DNA of 64,000 nt from Hahella sp. CCB-MM4 (lineage in GTDB: Bacteria > Pseudomonadota > Gammaproteobacteria > Pseudomonadales > Oleiphilaceae): NCBI RefSeq assembly GCF_002260525.1, contig NZ_MRYI01000014.1, positions 124,001-188,000 of the forward strand, in the 5' to 3' direction. A program made the translations under genes and the position numbers. Below are positions 40,732 through 49,633 of the stretch, in pieces. Each line of letters starts with the position of its first letter. The stretch's first letter is position 1. Under the pieces are notes generated by a model. It was not told the DNA's origin. It saw only the letters and a program-made list of their open reading frames with translations, and did no database searches.

Positions 40732-41213
40732 TGAACTCTCCGATTAAGAAACACCAAGCCGGTTTTACCATGATAGAGCTGCTAGTGGCCGTGTTAATAC
40801 TCGCTATCGGCCTTTTAGGCGTTGCTGGAATCCAGACATTTTCGGTCAAGGCTTCATCCAACTCGAATCTTCGGGGTACCGCGCTATATCTGGCCAATAA
40901 TATGCTGGACAGAATGCGGGCCAATCCTGGTGGTGTCTCGGGCGGAAACTATAACAGCATGACAGGGAAAGCCCAGACTGCAGCTTGTCTGACTTCTACT
41001 GGGTGCAGCGTTTCGCAGATGGCAAACAATGACAAGTATGAATGGGAAGAGGCCGTTAAAGATGCGCTACCTGATGGAGTTGCGGACATTGCGCTCGCTG
41101 GTGGCGTTTTTACGATTTCTGTTTCCTGGACGGAAAGGGTCAAGCAGGGTGAGATTGCAAATGATGATGCAGGTACCGATACATCAACTCTTAACTTGAG
41201 AACACAGCTTTAG
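40731..41213 (+). CDS. pilV: Minor pilin PilV
   Basis: The prepilin cleavage site is KHQAG before FTMIELLVAVLILAIGLLGVAG, a PilV-type N-terminus. 160 residues from ATG 40731, which overlaps the stop of the previous gene by one base (TAATG), so translation is coupled. It contributes to the pilus priming complex with PilW, PilX, FimU and PilY1. Confidence 0.9.
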   Translation: MNSPIKKHQAGFTMIELLVAVLILAIGLLGVAGIQTFSVKASSNSNLRGTALYLANNMLDRMRANPGGVSGGNYNSMTGKAQTAACLTSTGCSVSQMANNDKYEWEEAVKDALPDGVADIALAGGVFTISVSWTERVKQGEIANDDAGTDTSTLNLRTQL

Positions 41214-41228
41214 GTGAGGTTTATTCAA

Positions 41229-42248
41229 ATGAATAGAAAACAGTCAGGGCTGTCTCTTGTTGAAGTAATGATTGCATTGGCTCTCAGTGCTGTATTAGTG
41301 CTTGGATTGGCTCAAGTGTTTGGTTCCTCTCGTGAGGCTAACAGATTGCAGTCAGGGTTGGCTCGAGTTCAGGAGAGTGGAAGGGTTGGAATGGAAATAC
41401 TTGGCAGGGATATTCGTAATGGAGCGTATCTCGGTTGTGCTAAATGGGCATCCATGAACAATATATTTGACCGGGACAAGTGGGAAGGCAAGACCGGTGC
41501 TTCAGATTCAACGTCCGGACAGGTTTTTAATCTTAGCGCAGATAGCGCTATTGTGGGATATAACGATATTACTGCCACTGCAGGGGACTTATCTGCCATG
41601 GGGTTGTCCGTCGGAACTGACCCTGGCGATCTGATTGAAAAGACGGATGCACTGGTGTTACAGGGGGCAGGTCCCTGCGATGGCGGTAAAGTTGTTAGTT
41701 ATAACGAAAGCTCAGCGCAGTTCAAAATTGAAGATGCGACTTCCTGCGGCCTTTCACAGAATGATGTAGTCATTGTTTCCAACTGCCAGAATGCAGATTT
41801 GTTTGCCATTAGTAATGTTCCAACCGCAAGTGGGGCCAATAAGGATACGGTGACGCATGCAAATGATGTGAATACCGATAACAAACTGGAAGGCAGCTAT
41901 GGAGGAAGTGACTCGGAAATACTGACGTTTTACTCCAAAGCATATTATGTAGGTATGGGGTCGGACGGTCGAAACTCATTGTATCTAAGACAGCTCGAAG
42001 GGGCTTCCTATGTCTCTCATGAATTGGTGGAAGGCATTGAAGATATGCAGCTCCTAATGGGTGAGGATTCAGACGAAGACGGCTCGGTCAACCGCTACCT
42101 AGAGCCGGAGGACGCATCTCTGGTCGAGAGTAGAATTGTCAGCATCAAAGTGACGTTTTCTTTAACCAGTGAAGAGAATATTACGTTGGCCGGTGATCAG
42201 TTTGAGCAGGATCTTGAGTCAGTATTTGCCATCAGAAACCGTTTGTAA
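41229..42248 (+). CDS. pilW: Minor pilin PilW
   Basis: Prepilin site KQSG before LSLVEVMIALALSAVLVLGLAQVF, then SREANRLQSGLARVQESGRVGMEILGRDIR, the PilW signature. 339 residues. ATG 41229 has GAGG 9 bases upstream; the GTG at 41214 would place the leader 5 residues longer. PilW is the large minor pilin of the tip complex. Confidence 0.92.
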   Translation: MNRKQSGLSLVEVMIALALSAVLVLGLAQVFGSSREANRLQSGLARVQESGRVGMEILGRDIRNGAYLGCAKWASMNNIFDRDKWEGKTGASDSTSGQVFNLSADSAIVGYNDITATAGDLSAMGLSVGTDPGDLIEKTDALVLQGAGPCDGGKVVSYNESSAQFKIEDATSCGLSQNDVVIVSNCQNADLFAISNVPTASGANKDTVTHANDVNTDNKLEGSYGGSDSEILTFYSKAYYVGMGSDGRNSLYLRQLEGASYVSHELVEGIEDMQLLMGEDSDEDGSVNRYLEPEDASLVESRIVSIKVTFSLTSEENITLAGDQFEQDLESVFAIRNRL

Positions 42249-42264
42249 GGGAAGAGGTGTTTGA

Positions 42265-42801
42265 ATGAACTTGCCATTAAAAAAACAGACAGGTGCGGCA
42301 CTTTTTTTAAGCCTTATATTTCTCCTGATTTTGACAATTCTCGGAATTTCTTCGATGAGTGATTCCGTGATGCAGACCAAAATGGCCGGTGCTGTGCAGG
42401 ATTCAAATATTGCTTTACAAGGTGCGGAGAGTGCGTTGAAGGATGCAGAAAGCTTTATTGAAGACAATGTGGCCTCGCTGTCCTTGTTTACTGACGCAGG
42501 TAATAATGGCCTGTATAGCGATGCTTCCACTGCGATGCCTGACAATTACACCGACTCAGAATGGACTGACACCAAGTCAAAAAAGGCCTCGGCTATTACG
42601 GGTCTAAGTACAGAGCCAAGATACTATATTCAGTACGTTGGAATTGTCTCCGATGAAGATAATACGTCCATCAATGTCAACACCTATAGCCATGAATCCG
42701 GATCCGGTGAGATTTATGGTTTCAAGATCACTGCCCGTAGTACTGGTGGGAGTGGTCAGACACAACGAATCATCGAATCATATTACGGCAAGCGCTTCTA
42801 A
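42265..42801 (+). CDS. pilX: Minor pilin PilX
   Basis: 178 residues. KKQTG precedes AALFLSLIFLLILTILGISSM, the N-terminus typical of PilX, which lacks the Glu5 seen in the other pilins. IALQGAESALKDAE is a PilX signature. It lies between pilW and pilY1, as expected. Confidence 0.92.
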   Translation: MNLPLKKQTGAALFLSLIFLLILTILGISSMSDSVMQTKMAGAVQDSNIALQGAESALKDAESFIEDNVASLSLFTDAGNNGLYSDASTAMPDNYTDSEWTDTKSKKASAITGLSTEPRYYIQYVGIVSDEDNTSINVNTYSHESGSGEIYGFKITARSTGGSGQTQRIIESYYGKRF

Positions 42802-42822
42802 GTGGTTGTAGGAGGTAACTAT

Positions 42823-45800
42823 ATGAAAAAGTACGCCAGCAAGTTTGCGTGGGCCCTTTTGGGAGGCGGATTGGTCCTTCCTACGACTGGATATACCGCT
42901 AGTGCATTGGGTAATTTTCCTGATTCTCCCTTGTTTCTTGATGAGTCAGCAGAACCAAACATCATTGTAGGTTTTGATGATTCAGGAAGTATGGACTGGG
43001 AAACCATTACCAGTATGGTTGATGGGTTGTTTTGGGTTGGATCCGACGGGAAGTTTTCTACCAATGGTAATTTTTACGACAGCGATGTCGGTGTAGAAGA
43101 CTTCGGGTATTTGTTTCCCAATGGGACGACAAATGGAAGTTATTATGGGAATAAAGGTCAGCAACTATATAGTAGCCGCAAGAATATCCCTCCATTTCGT
43201 GCTTACGCCTTTGCGCGTAGTAGCAGTTACAACAATGCGTTTTATAACCCAAGTACAGATTATGAACCGTGGACAATTTTTGGCGGCGCAACAGTAACGT
43301 CACCTGTATCGGGAGTTGGTTCATATACATCCTTCTCGGATGCAAGCACAACCAATACTCTGTTTGATCCTATGTTGGACTCTACTGCTTCCGGTACAAC
43401 TCTAACCCTGTTCCAGGAGATCACGCCAAGCAACAGTTTTTATGGAACGACTAATATGTGGTGTGATGATGACGCCACACAATGTACTGCAGATGGTAGT
43501 ATTACCACCACCGATACTAAGTATGTGCCAGGTACCTACTATATAGTGGATTCAAGCGATACATCCACCTATGAATATTCCCTCACCCATTCGGGCTTTA
43601 CAGACTTTAACTCAGAGTTATATGAAGCAGAAGATTCGCTGAATGCCCTTATAAGCGGTACGGACTTTAAAAAAGGCAGCGTCCTCAATAGCGATGATAA
43701 TTTGTCCACTGCGGATTATGTAAACCTCGCCAAGGATGCTTCCGGAAAAGACTTTGTGGGAACAGACAATTTGACTGCCAGCACTACAGGGGCAGTGCCA
43801 AGCGACTCTACAGGGGAAATCAAAGTTGATATTTCCCTATCCGGGGACGTATCTATATGGGTCCGGCGCTGGTTTTGGGATGGAAGTCATGATTCCGTCT
43901 ATATGAGCATTGATGGAAAGGATAGTGGAGATATTACCGCTATTGGTAACACTGGCAACTGGCTGGATGATGGTACAGGCCAGATGTGGAACTATTGGAG
44001 GGATAATCATACGTTATCTTCCTCTTGGGTATGGGAAAAGTGGGCTGATGTCACTTTAGATGGTTCGGAAACCCTGCGTATACGCTACCGTGAAAACTTG
44101 GCTTTTGTAGACCAGATATTGATTACAACAGCCAGCAGCACTCCTTCTGGTCAATTGACATTGACTTCCGCAACGACGGAGACGCGTAACTGTAGTACTG
44201 ACCCTGTTGCCTCTCACTATGATCAGTTCTTTGAATACCCCAATGATTTTTCTGGGGTGGACGCGATTGCTCCTGACGGTAAGTGTTTGAAGAAAATCGA
44301 ACTGACCTCTAGCAATTATGCTGATGCAGATGTGTTGCCTTCGGGTAGAACTTACTTGGAAGAAAAGCAGAACTTTGCCAATTGGTTTTCTTTCCACAGG
44401 CGTCGTCACCAGATTGCTCGGGCAGCGTTGGCCAAATCGTTCGAAGGATTTAGTGGAATTCGAGTTGGTTTCGTTGAATTCAGTGATACCAAGAATACCA
44501 GCAGCGACCTGAGTATGTATGACCTGGATGTTACTGCAGACGCGACTACATTCCAGCAGAAAATATACAACGCAGTTGATGCAAACGGCACACCGTTAAG
44601 ACGGACACTGGATTTTATCGGTGAACAGTATAAGAGAACTGATGGTTCAGCACCGATCGATGCGGCATGTCAGAAGAACTTTGCTCTGGTATTCAGTGAT
44701 GGATTCAATACCCGCACAGTGGATTATGATACTGATACTTCCAGTATCGCGAATGACGATGGAGATAATGATTCAGATTATGATGACCAGTCCTATACTG
44801 ATTCTGATTCTGTTACTCATACACTTCCGTATCAGGATACCTATTCTCAAACACTCGCAGACGTAGCGATGTACTACTATGAGAACAATCTGAGGACCGA
44901 TAAGACATCAGGTCAGGTTAATGTAAACGCTAAATGTGATACAGCAGATGAGAAGCCTTATCACGACTGTAATCCGAATCTTCACATGAATACTTACATG
45001 GTCGGGTTGGGTGTAATTGGAACTATTTTTGATGAAGTAAATTATGATGAAGTGACTGATGCATACACTACAACGCCTACCTGGCCTGATGTTTCAGGCT
45101 TGAGCAGCCCGGGATCTGAACAGGTTGATGATATGTATCATGCTGCAGTGAACGGTCGGGGGGAAATGTATACTGCGAGTGATTCAGCAGAACTTTCCAG
45201 TAAGCTGTCAAGTGCAGTCACCTCTATTGTTGGGCAGATCGGGTCAGGGTCTGGTGTAACCTTCAATACCAGTTCGATTCTGTCGGAATCCGTTATTTTC
45301 TCCACAATATTTAATTCTACTTCTTGGTATGGGGATCTGATTGCTACGAAACTGAACGAAAATACAGGTATCACCGAAAACGAGGCATGGAGAGCCAGTG
45401 ATCACCTTACATCTTCTACAAAGTCCGCAGCACCAACTCGCTATATCTTTACATACAATCCTACCGCAACTGACATTTCAGGTGGTGGAACTGGACGGGC
45501 TAAGACTTTTGCGTGGGATAACCTGACGGATACCCAAAAGACAGACTTGCTTGAAGGTGTTGCGCCGGGGTCTGCTACTTCAGATCAGGAAACGTCGGCC
45601 AAGAACCGGCTTGACTATCTGCGTGGAGATACCACGAAGGATGGCACGGATTTCCGTGATCGCTATGTGGAAGACGAAGATTCAACTAACGATGGATACA
45701 GGTTGTTGGGTGACATAATCAATTCAACTCCTGTATATGTTGGAGCTCCGTCTCAAAACTATCCAGACAGTGATCCATTTGGAGCGGTTGGAAAGCGTTA

Positions 45801-47313
45801 TAGCTCATTCTATTCCTCATATTCCAGCCGGACCCCAGTCGTTTATGTCGGGGCTAATGATGGAATGTTGCATGGATTCAATGGCAATACCGGTGATTCA
45901 GATACAGACAAAGGAAAAGAGGTGATGGCTTATATCCCTAACCTTGTGTATTCAAGTCTGACCTCCGGAGGATTGAGCTATCTGACCGATCCCGATTATG
46001 CGCACAAACATTATGTGGATCTGACTCCGGTTGCTGCTGATGTATATATTGATGCTGATGGAGATGGTACTAAAGAATGGCGTACTATTCTGGTCGGTGG
46101 AATGCGGACAGGCGGAAAAGGACTGTTTGCGTTGGATATAACAGACCCTACCAAATATAGTTCTTCTACTGATAGTGATATCGGAAAGCTCGCCCTGTGG
46201 GAATTCACGGGAGACGATGACCTTGGTTATATGGTTTCACCTCCAATTGTGGCAATGGTCAAAACTGGTAATCAGAGCACTGACTATAAATGGGCGGTGA
46301 TCTTTGGTAACGGTTATAACTCGGTAAATAATTCAACCAAGCTATATATCGTATATATAGAGGGAGGAGTTGATGGTACCTGGACTGAGGGAACAGACTA
46401 TATCGAGATTGACACTCAGGGCACGGGCGGGTTGTCTGGTGTTGCTGTAGCTGATATGGATGGTGACCGGGTGGCAGACCGAGCTTACGCTGGAGACCTG
46501 GATGGCAACATGTGGGCTTTTGATCTGGATGAAACTACCGGTAGTGTGGTGTACGGAACTAACCCCTCACCTAAGCCGCTGTTTACTGCTGCTGGCAATC
46601 AGCCAATTACTTCACCGCCCAATTTGTCCAAGCATCCAAGTGAGTCTGGGAGTGATCCTAACGCGTTGGTAGCATTCGGTACAGGTCAATACCTGATTGA
46701 TGGCGATGAAACAGTGACCGACGATCAAACCTTCTATGTGATCTGGGATAAAGGTACAGGAGAACTGGATAGAACTTATCTCGCTCCGAGATACTTGACG
46801 CAGGGAACCATCACTATTGATTCGACGACCTATGATTCAAGGACAATCTCTGGCACAGAGGATCCATGGACCAGTAAATATGGCTGGTATTTGGACTTGG
46901 TTGCCAAAGATTCCTCCGATAACCCTGTCAGTGCTGAGGATGGTGAACGAATAATTTATAAGCCTCTAATTCGTAATGACTTTGCTGTAATCTCTACCAC
47001 TGTGCCAAATAATGTGGGATGTGAAGGCGGCGGTCATAGTTGGCTGATGATTCTTGGGCTGGATAATGGCACAACAGGGGATCCGGTATTCGATGTGAAT
47101 AACGACGGAGTCGTCGATGCAGGAGATACGGATGGTCAGGGTAATACAACCAGTGCACTCAGATCAGACGCTCTTCTAAATGAGACCGGTATTATGGGAG
47201 ACTTCATTATGGGGACGAACTCTGATGGTGGTCTTGAGCAGCAGCGCGGCGACTTCGGAAGTGGTTCTGATCGTGAAGGTCGTCTGGGTTGGCGGGAAAT
47301 CTTCGAAAATTAA
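42823..47313 (+). CDS. pilY1: Type IV pilus tip adhesin/assembly protein PilY1
   Basis: 1496 residues from ATG 42823 (AGGAGG 7 bases before it), after a signal peptide of about 25. A von Willebrand A domain has the metal site DDSGS (52-56) and VFSDG near 620. It is interrupted at about 290-438 by a beta-rich segment resembling a carbohydrate-binding module. The C-terminal beta-propeller begins near 960. Calcium loops are DMDGDRVAD (1211-1219) and DVNNDGVVDAGD (1424-1435). RGD occurs at 934-936 and 1475-1477. Longer than P. aeruginosa PilY1. It sits at the pilus tip, promotes assembly and can sense surfaces. Confidence 0.93.
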   Translation: MKKYASKFAWALLGGGLVLPTTGYTASALGNFPDSPLFLDESAEPNIIVGFDDSGSMDWETITSMVDGLFWVGSDGKFSTNGNFYDSDVGVEDFGYLFPNGTTNGSYYGNKGQQLYSSRKNIPPFRAYAFARSSSYNNAFYNPSTDYEPWTIFGGATVTSPVSGVGSYTSFSDASTTNTLFDPMLDSTASGTTLTLFQEITPSNSFYGTTNMWCDDDATQCTADGSITTTDTKYVPGTYYIVDSSDTSTYEYSLTHSGFTDFNSELYEAEDSLNALISGTDFKKGSVLNSDDNLSTADYVNLAKDASGKDFVGTDNLTASTTGAVPSDSTGEIKVDISLSGDVSIWVRRWFWDGSHDSVYMSIDGKDSGDITAIGNTGNWLDDGTGQMWNYWRDNHTLSSSWVWEKWADVTLDGSETLRIRYRENLAFVDQILITTASSTPSGQLTLTSATTETRNCSTDPVASHYDQFFEYPNDFSGVDAIAPDGKCLKKIELTSSNYADADVLPSGRTYLEEKQNFANWFSFHRRRHQIARAALAKSFEGFSGIRVGFVEFSDTKNTSSDLSMYDLDVTADATTFQQKIYNAVDANGTPLRRTLDFIGEQYKRTDGSAPIDAACQKNFALVFSDGFNTRTVDYDTDTSSIANDDGDNDSDYDDQSYTDSDSVTHTLPYQDTYSQTLADVAMYYYENNLRTDKTSGQVNVNAKCDTADEKPYHDCNPNLHMNTYMVGLGVIGTIFDEVNYDEVTDAYTTTPTWPDVSGLSSPGSEQVDDMYHAAVNGRGEMYTASDSAELSSKLSSAVTSIVGQIGSGSGVTFNTSSILSESVIFSTIFNSTSWYGDLIATKLNENTGITENEAWRASDHLTSSTKSAAPTRYIFTYNPTATDISGGGTGRAKTFAWDNLTDTQKTDLLEGVAPGSATSDQETSAKNRLDYLRGDTTKDGTDFRDRYVEDEDSTNDGYRLLGDIINSTPVYVGAPSQNYPDSDPFGAVGKRYSSFYSSYSSRTPVVYVGANDGMLHGFNGNTGDSDTDKGKEVMAYIPNLVYSSLTSGGLSYLTDPDYAHKHYVDLTPVAADVYIDADGDGTKEWRTILVGGMRTGGKGLFALDITDPTKYSSSTDSDIGKLALWEFTGDDDLGYMVSPPIVAMVKTGNQSTDYKWAVIFGNGYNSVNNSTKLYIVYIEGGVDGTWTEGTDYIEIDTQGTGGLSGVAVADMDGDRVADRAYAGDLDGNMWAFDLDETTGSVVYGTNPSPKPLFTAAGNQPITSPPNLSKHPSESGSDPNALVAFGTGQYLIDGDETVTDDQTFYVIWDKGTGELDRTYLAPRYLTQGTITIDSTTYDSRTISGTEDPWTSKYGWYLDLVAKDSSDNPVSAEDGERIIYKPLIRNDFAVISTTVPNNVGCEGGGHSWLMILGLDNGTTGDPVFDVNNDGVVDAGDTDGQGNTTSALRSDALLNETGIMGDFIMGTNSDGGLEQQRGDFGSGSDREGRLGWREIFEN

Positions 47314-47324
47314 ATGGGTGAATA

Positions 47325-47759
47325 ATGAAATCAGTTAATAATTCTCGAGGATTCAGCCTCATAGAACTAATGATCGTAATGGCAATCGTCGGCATTCTTG
47401 CCGCGATTGCCTACCCGAGCTATCAGGAATCAACCGCAAAGTCGCGCCGGGCTGATGGTCAGTCAGCCTTGGTGGGGCTGGCGGCTGCAATGGAGCGCTA
47501 TTACACAGAAAACAACTTTACCTATGTCGGCGCAGCCGATGGGGGGGCTGGAAATCCACCAATAGCGGATTTATATCCTTCTGAAGCCCCATTGGATGGA
47601 AGTGTAAAGTACTATGACCTTGAAATCACAACAGAGACAGCCAGTACTTTCTCGTTAACCGCCACGCCTAAGAATGCTATGGCTGGAGACCGTTGTGGCG
47701 ACTTGACTTTAAATTCTGCTGGAACCAGGGGAGCAGACGAGGATGACTGCTGGCGCTAA
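47325..47759 (+). CDS. pilE: Minor pilin PilE
   Basis: Prepilin site SRG before FSLIELMIVMAIVGILAAIAYPSYQES, then a short globular domain ending in a disulphide loop (CGDLTLNSAGTRGADEDDC). 144 residues. It closes the operon 11 bp after pilY1. No pilY2 lies between them, unlike in P. aeruginosa. Confidence 0.92.
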   Translation: MKSVNNSRGFSLIELMIVMAIVGILAAIAYPSYQESTAKSRRADGQSALVGLAAAMERYYTENNFTYVGAADGGAGNPPIADLYPSEAPLDGSVKYYDLEITTETASTFSLTATPKNAMAGDRCGDLTLNSAGTRGADEDDCWR

Positions 47760-47777
47760 TCGCCCAGTGTGTGCTTG

Positions 47778-48332
47778 CTAAGTGCAGCCTGGTCTGTTGC
47801 CGCTAGGCAGATCTACGAGGCCGTCTCCATCTGAATCAGTTGCTAATTTGGGTCTGCCTCCGCGGTTAATTATAACGGCGGAGATCAGCGAGTTGTCATG
47901 TGAAACGGGGCATATAGTAAATGTCCCGTTTTGTCTGTAAGTCATGCCTGATGGGTAATATCGAAGAGCTTTTGTCCCTCCAAAAGCTCTAAATGAAACT
48001 CTAAAATTCTCGTTAGCCGGGAGTTTCCTCAAAATACTCTCATCTTCATCCAGCTCTTTATTGCCATTGAGATCACTAAAAGCCATCAAAGGTTGTGACC
48101 AGTCGGCTTCACAGGTTTTTTCATCTGAGCTGGGGCAAAGGAGTGTTACATGGCCTGAGGCTATGGCTGAGTTTCGGGTGAAGAGTATTAATCCGACAAA
48201 TTCGTTTAAGTAGCTGCTCTTTTTTGAGTTCTGAAGAGCGGATGCCACCTGTGGTATACCGAATCCTGTTACGATCCCGATAATTGCCAGAACGACCAAT
48301 AGTTCAACGAGGGTAAATCCCTTACCTTTCAC
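47778..48332 (-). CDS. fimT: Pseudopilin FimT
   Basis: 184 residues, opposite to pilE. Prepilin site GKG before FTLVELLVVLAIIGIVTGFGIPQVASAL, then a GspH-type domain. The C-terminus has GGRPK, close to the GRxR-type DNA-binding element described for FimT in natural transformation. A DSDGDGLVD loop resembling a calcium site follows. It lies next to thiO, the fimT position of Pseudomonas. Confidence 0.85.
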   Translation of the reverse strand: MKGKGFTLVELLVVLAIIGIVTGFGIPQVASALQNSKKSSYLNEFVGLILFTRNSAIASGHVTLLCPSSDEKTCEADWSQPLMAFSDLNGNKELDEDESILRKLPANENFRVSFRAFGGTKALRYYPSGMTYRQNGTFTICPVSHDNSLISAVIINRGGRPKLATDSDGDGLVDLPSGNRPGCT

Positions 48333-48450
48333 GATTCAATCTCCTTTTGATTTGTATCCAAATTCCATTTGGGGGGGTTTATTATGCCTGGATAAACCGC
48401 TATGGTCACCAGCAAAGTACTAGGTCTAAGCAAAAAGCGAAGAGTTTGTA

Positions 48451-49581
48451 ATGAAAATTGTCATCGTGGGCGGTGGAGCGATTGGTATGATGCAGGCTAG
48501 GGAGTTGGCCCTGGCCGGATGCGAAGTTGTGCTGTTGGAGCGGCACATGTGTGGCCGTGAAGCAAGTTGGGCGGGCGGCGGTATTATTTCTCCTCTATAC
48601 CCCTGGCGCTATTCACCTCCCATTACCGCATTATCCACCTGGTCGCAGGAATACTATCCTAACCTGGTACAGTCCCTTGAAGCAGAGAGTGGTATAGATC
48701 CACAGCTAACCCGAACCGGGTTACTAGTGCTGTCTATTGACGATAGAGAGCGAGCGTTGGCCTGGTCTCGTGACCATCAGTTGTGGCTCGAAGAGGTCTC
48801 CAGCGAGCAAATATATCAATTGGAGCCATCTCTGCGGTCAGGCTTTAATGAGGGCATGTATATGCCTCAGGTGGGAAGTATTCGAAATCCCCGGTTGTGT
48901 CAGGCGTTACGTGCAATATTGCTGGGGCTTCCAAACGTCGAACTGAAGGAAAATACTGAAGTATTGGGGATTCAGCAGAGTAAAGGTCAGTTTGAGTGTG
49001 TTAAGACTCAGTCTGAGGCGATTTATGCAGATGCTTGTATTGTGACGTCAGGAGCCTGGTCTGGAGGTTTGTTGGAATCTCTTCAGATGTGCTTACCTGT
49101 TGAGCCGGTAAGAGGGCAAATGGTTGCCTTTCAGGCGAATCCGGGAGATGTTTCCCGCATTGTGTTGGATCATGGTAAATATGTCATCCCAAGGCGGGAT
49201 GGTTTGGTACTGGCTGGCAGTACATTGGAGTATGTGGGTTTTGATAAAAGCCGTACGGAAGAAGCCAAGCATGAGCTGGTCGATATCGCCCGTAGTATGA
49301 TTCCTGCTTTAGCCAAAGCTCCGGTAGTTGAGCACTGGGCCGGATTACGTCCCGGGTCTCCAAACGGACTGCCCTTTATCGGAGAATTGCCAAACGTCGA
49401 AAGAGTATTCGTGAATGCTGGCCAGTTTCGGAATGGCTTGGTATTAGCGCCGGCATCGGTCAACTTAATGACGGCTATAATCCTCGGTCAGGAACATGTG
49501 ATAGATAGGTCACCGTATGCCCTGGAAGGCAGAATAGGGCAGGAAGCAGAGCTCCCTGCTGAAGACCCTGTATCCCTCTGA
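48451..49581 (+). CDS. thiO: Glycine oxidase ThiO-like FAD oxidoreductase
   Basis: A DAO-family flavoenzyme, 376 residues. N-terminal FAD site VGGGAIG, then the GREASWAGGGIISPLYPWRY motif specific to ThiO, and C-terminal GLRPGSPNGLPFIGE. It oxidises glycine to iminoglyoxylate for thiazole synthesis. No thiG or thiS lies nearby; its position between fimT and pilR is the conserved pseudomonad one. Confidence 0.9.
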   Translation: MKIVIVGGGAIGMMQARELALAGCEVVLLERHMCGREASWAGGGIISPLYPWRYSPPITALSTWSQEYYPNLVQSLEAESGIDPQLTRTGLLVLSIDDRERALAWSRDHQLWLEEVSSEQIYQLEPSLRSGFNEGMYMPQVGSIRNPRLCQALRAILLGLPNVELKENTEVLGIQQSKGQFECVKTQSEAIYADACIVTSGAWSGGLLESLQMCLPVEPVRGQMVAFQANPGDVSRIVLDHGKYVIPRRDGLVLAGSTLEYVGFDKSRTEEAKHELVDIARSMIPALAKAPVVEHWAGLRPGSPNGLPFIGELPNVERVFVNAGQFRNGLVLAPASVNLMTAIILGQEHVIDRSPYALEGRIGQEAELPAEDPVSL

Positions 49582-49633
49582 AATTTGGAGCAGGGTCTTT
49601 CTAGTGTCGGAATAGAGACGAACTGGGAATGGA

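Noticed and set aside
48358-48372. CCAAAT/ATTTGG repeat between fimT and thiO
   Set aside because: A 6-bp repeat in AT-rich DNA is expected by chance.
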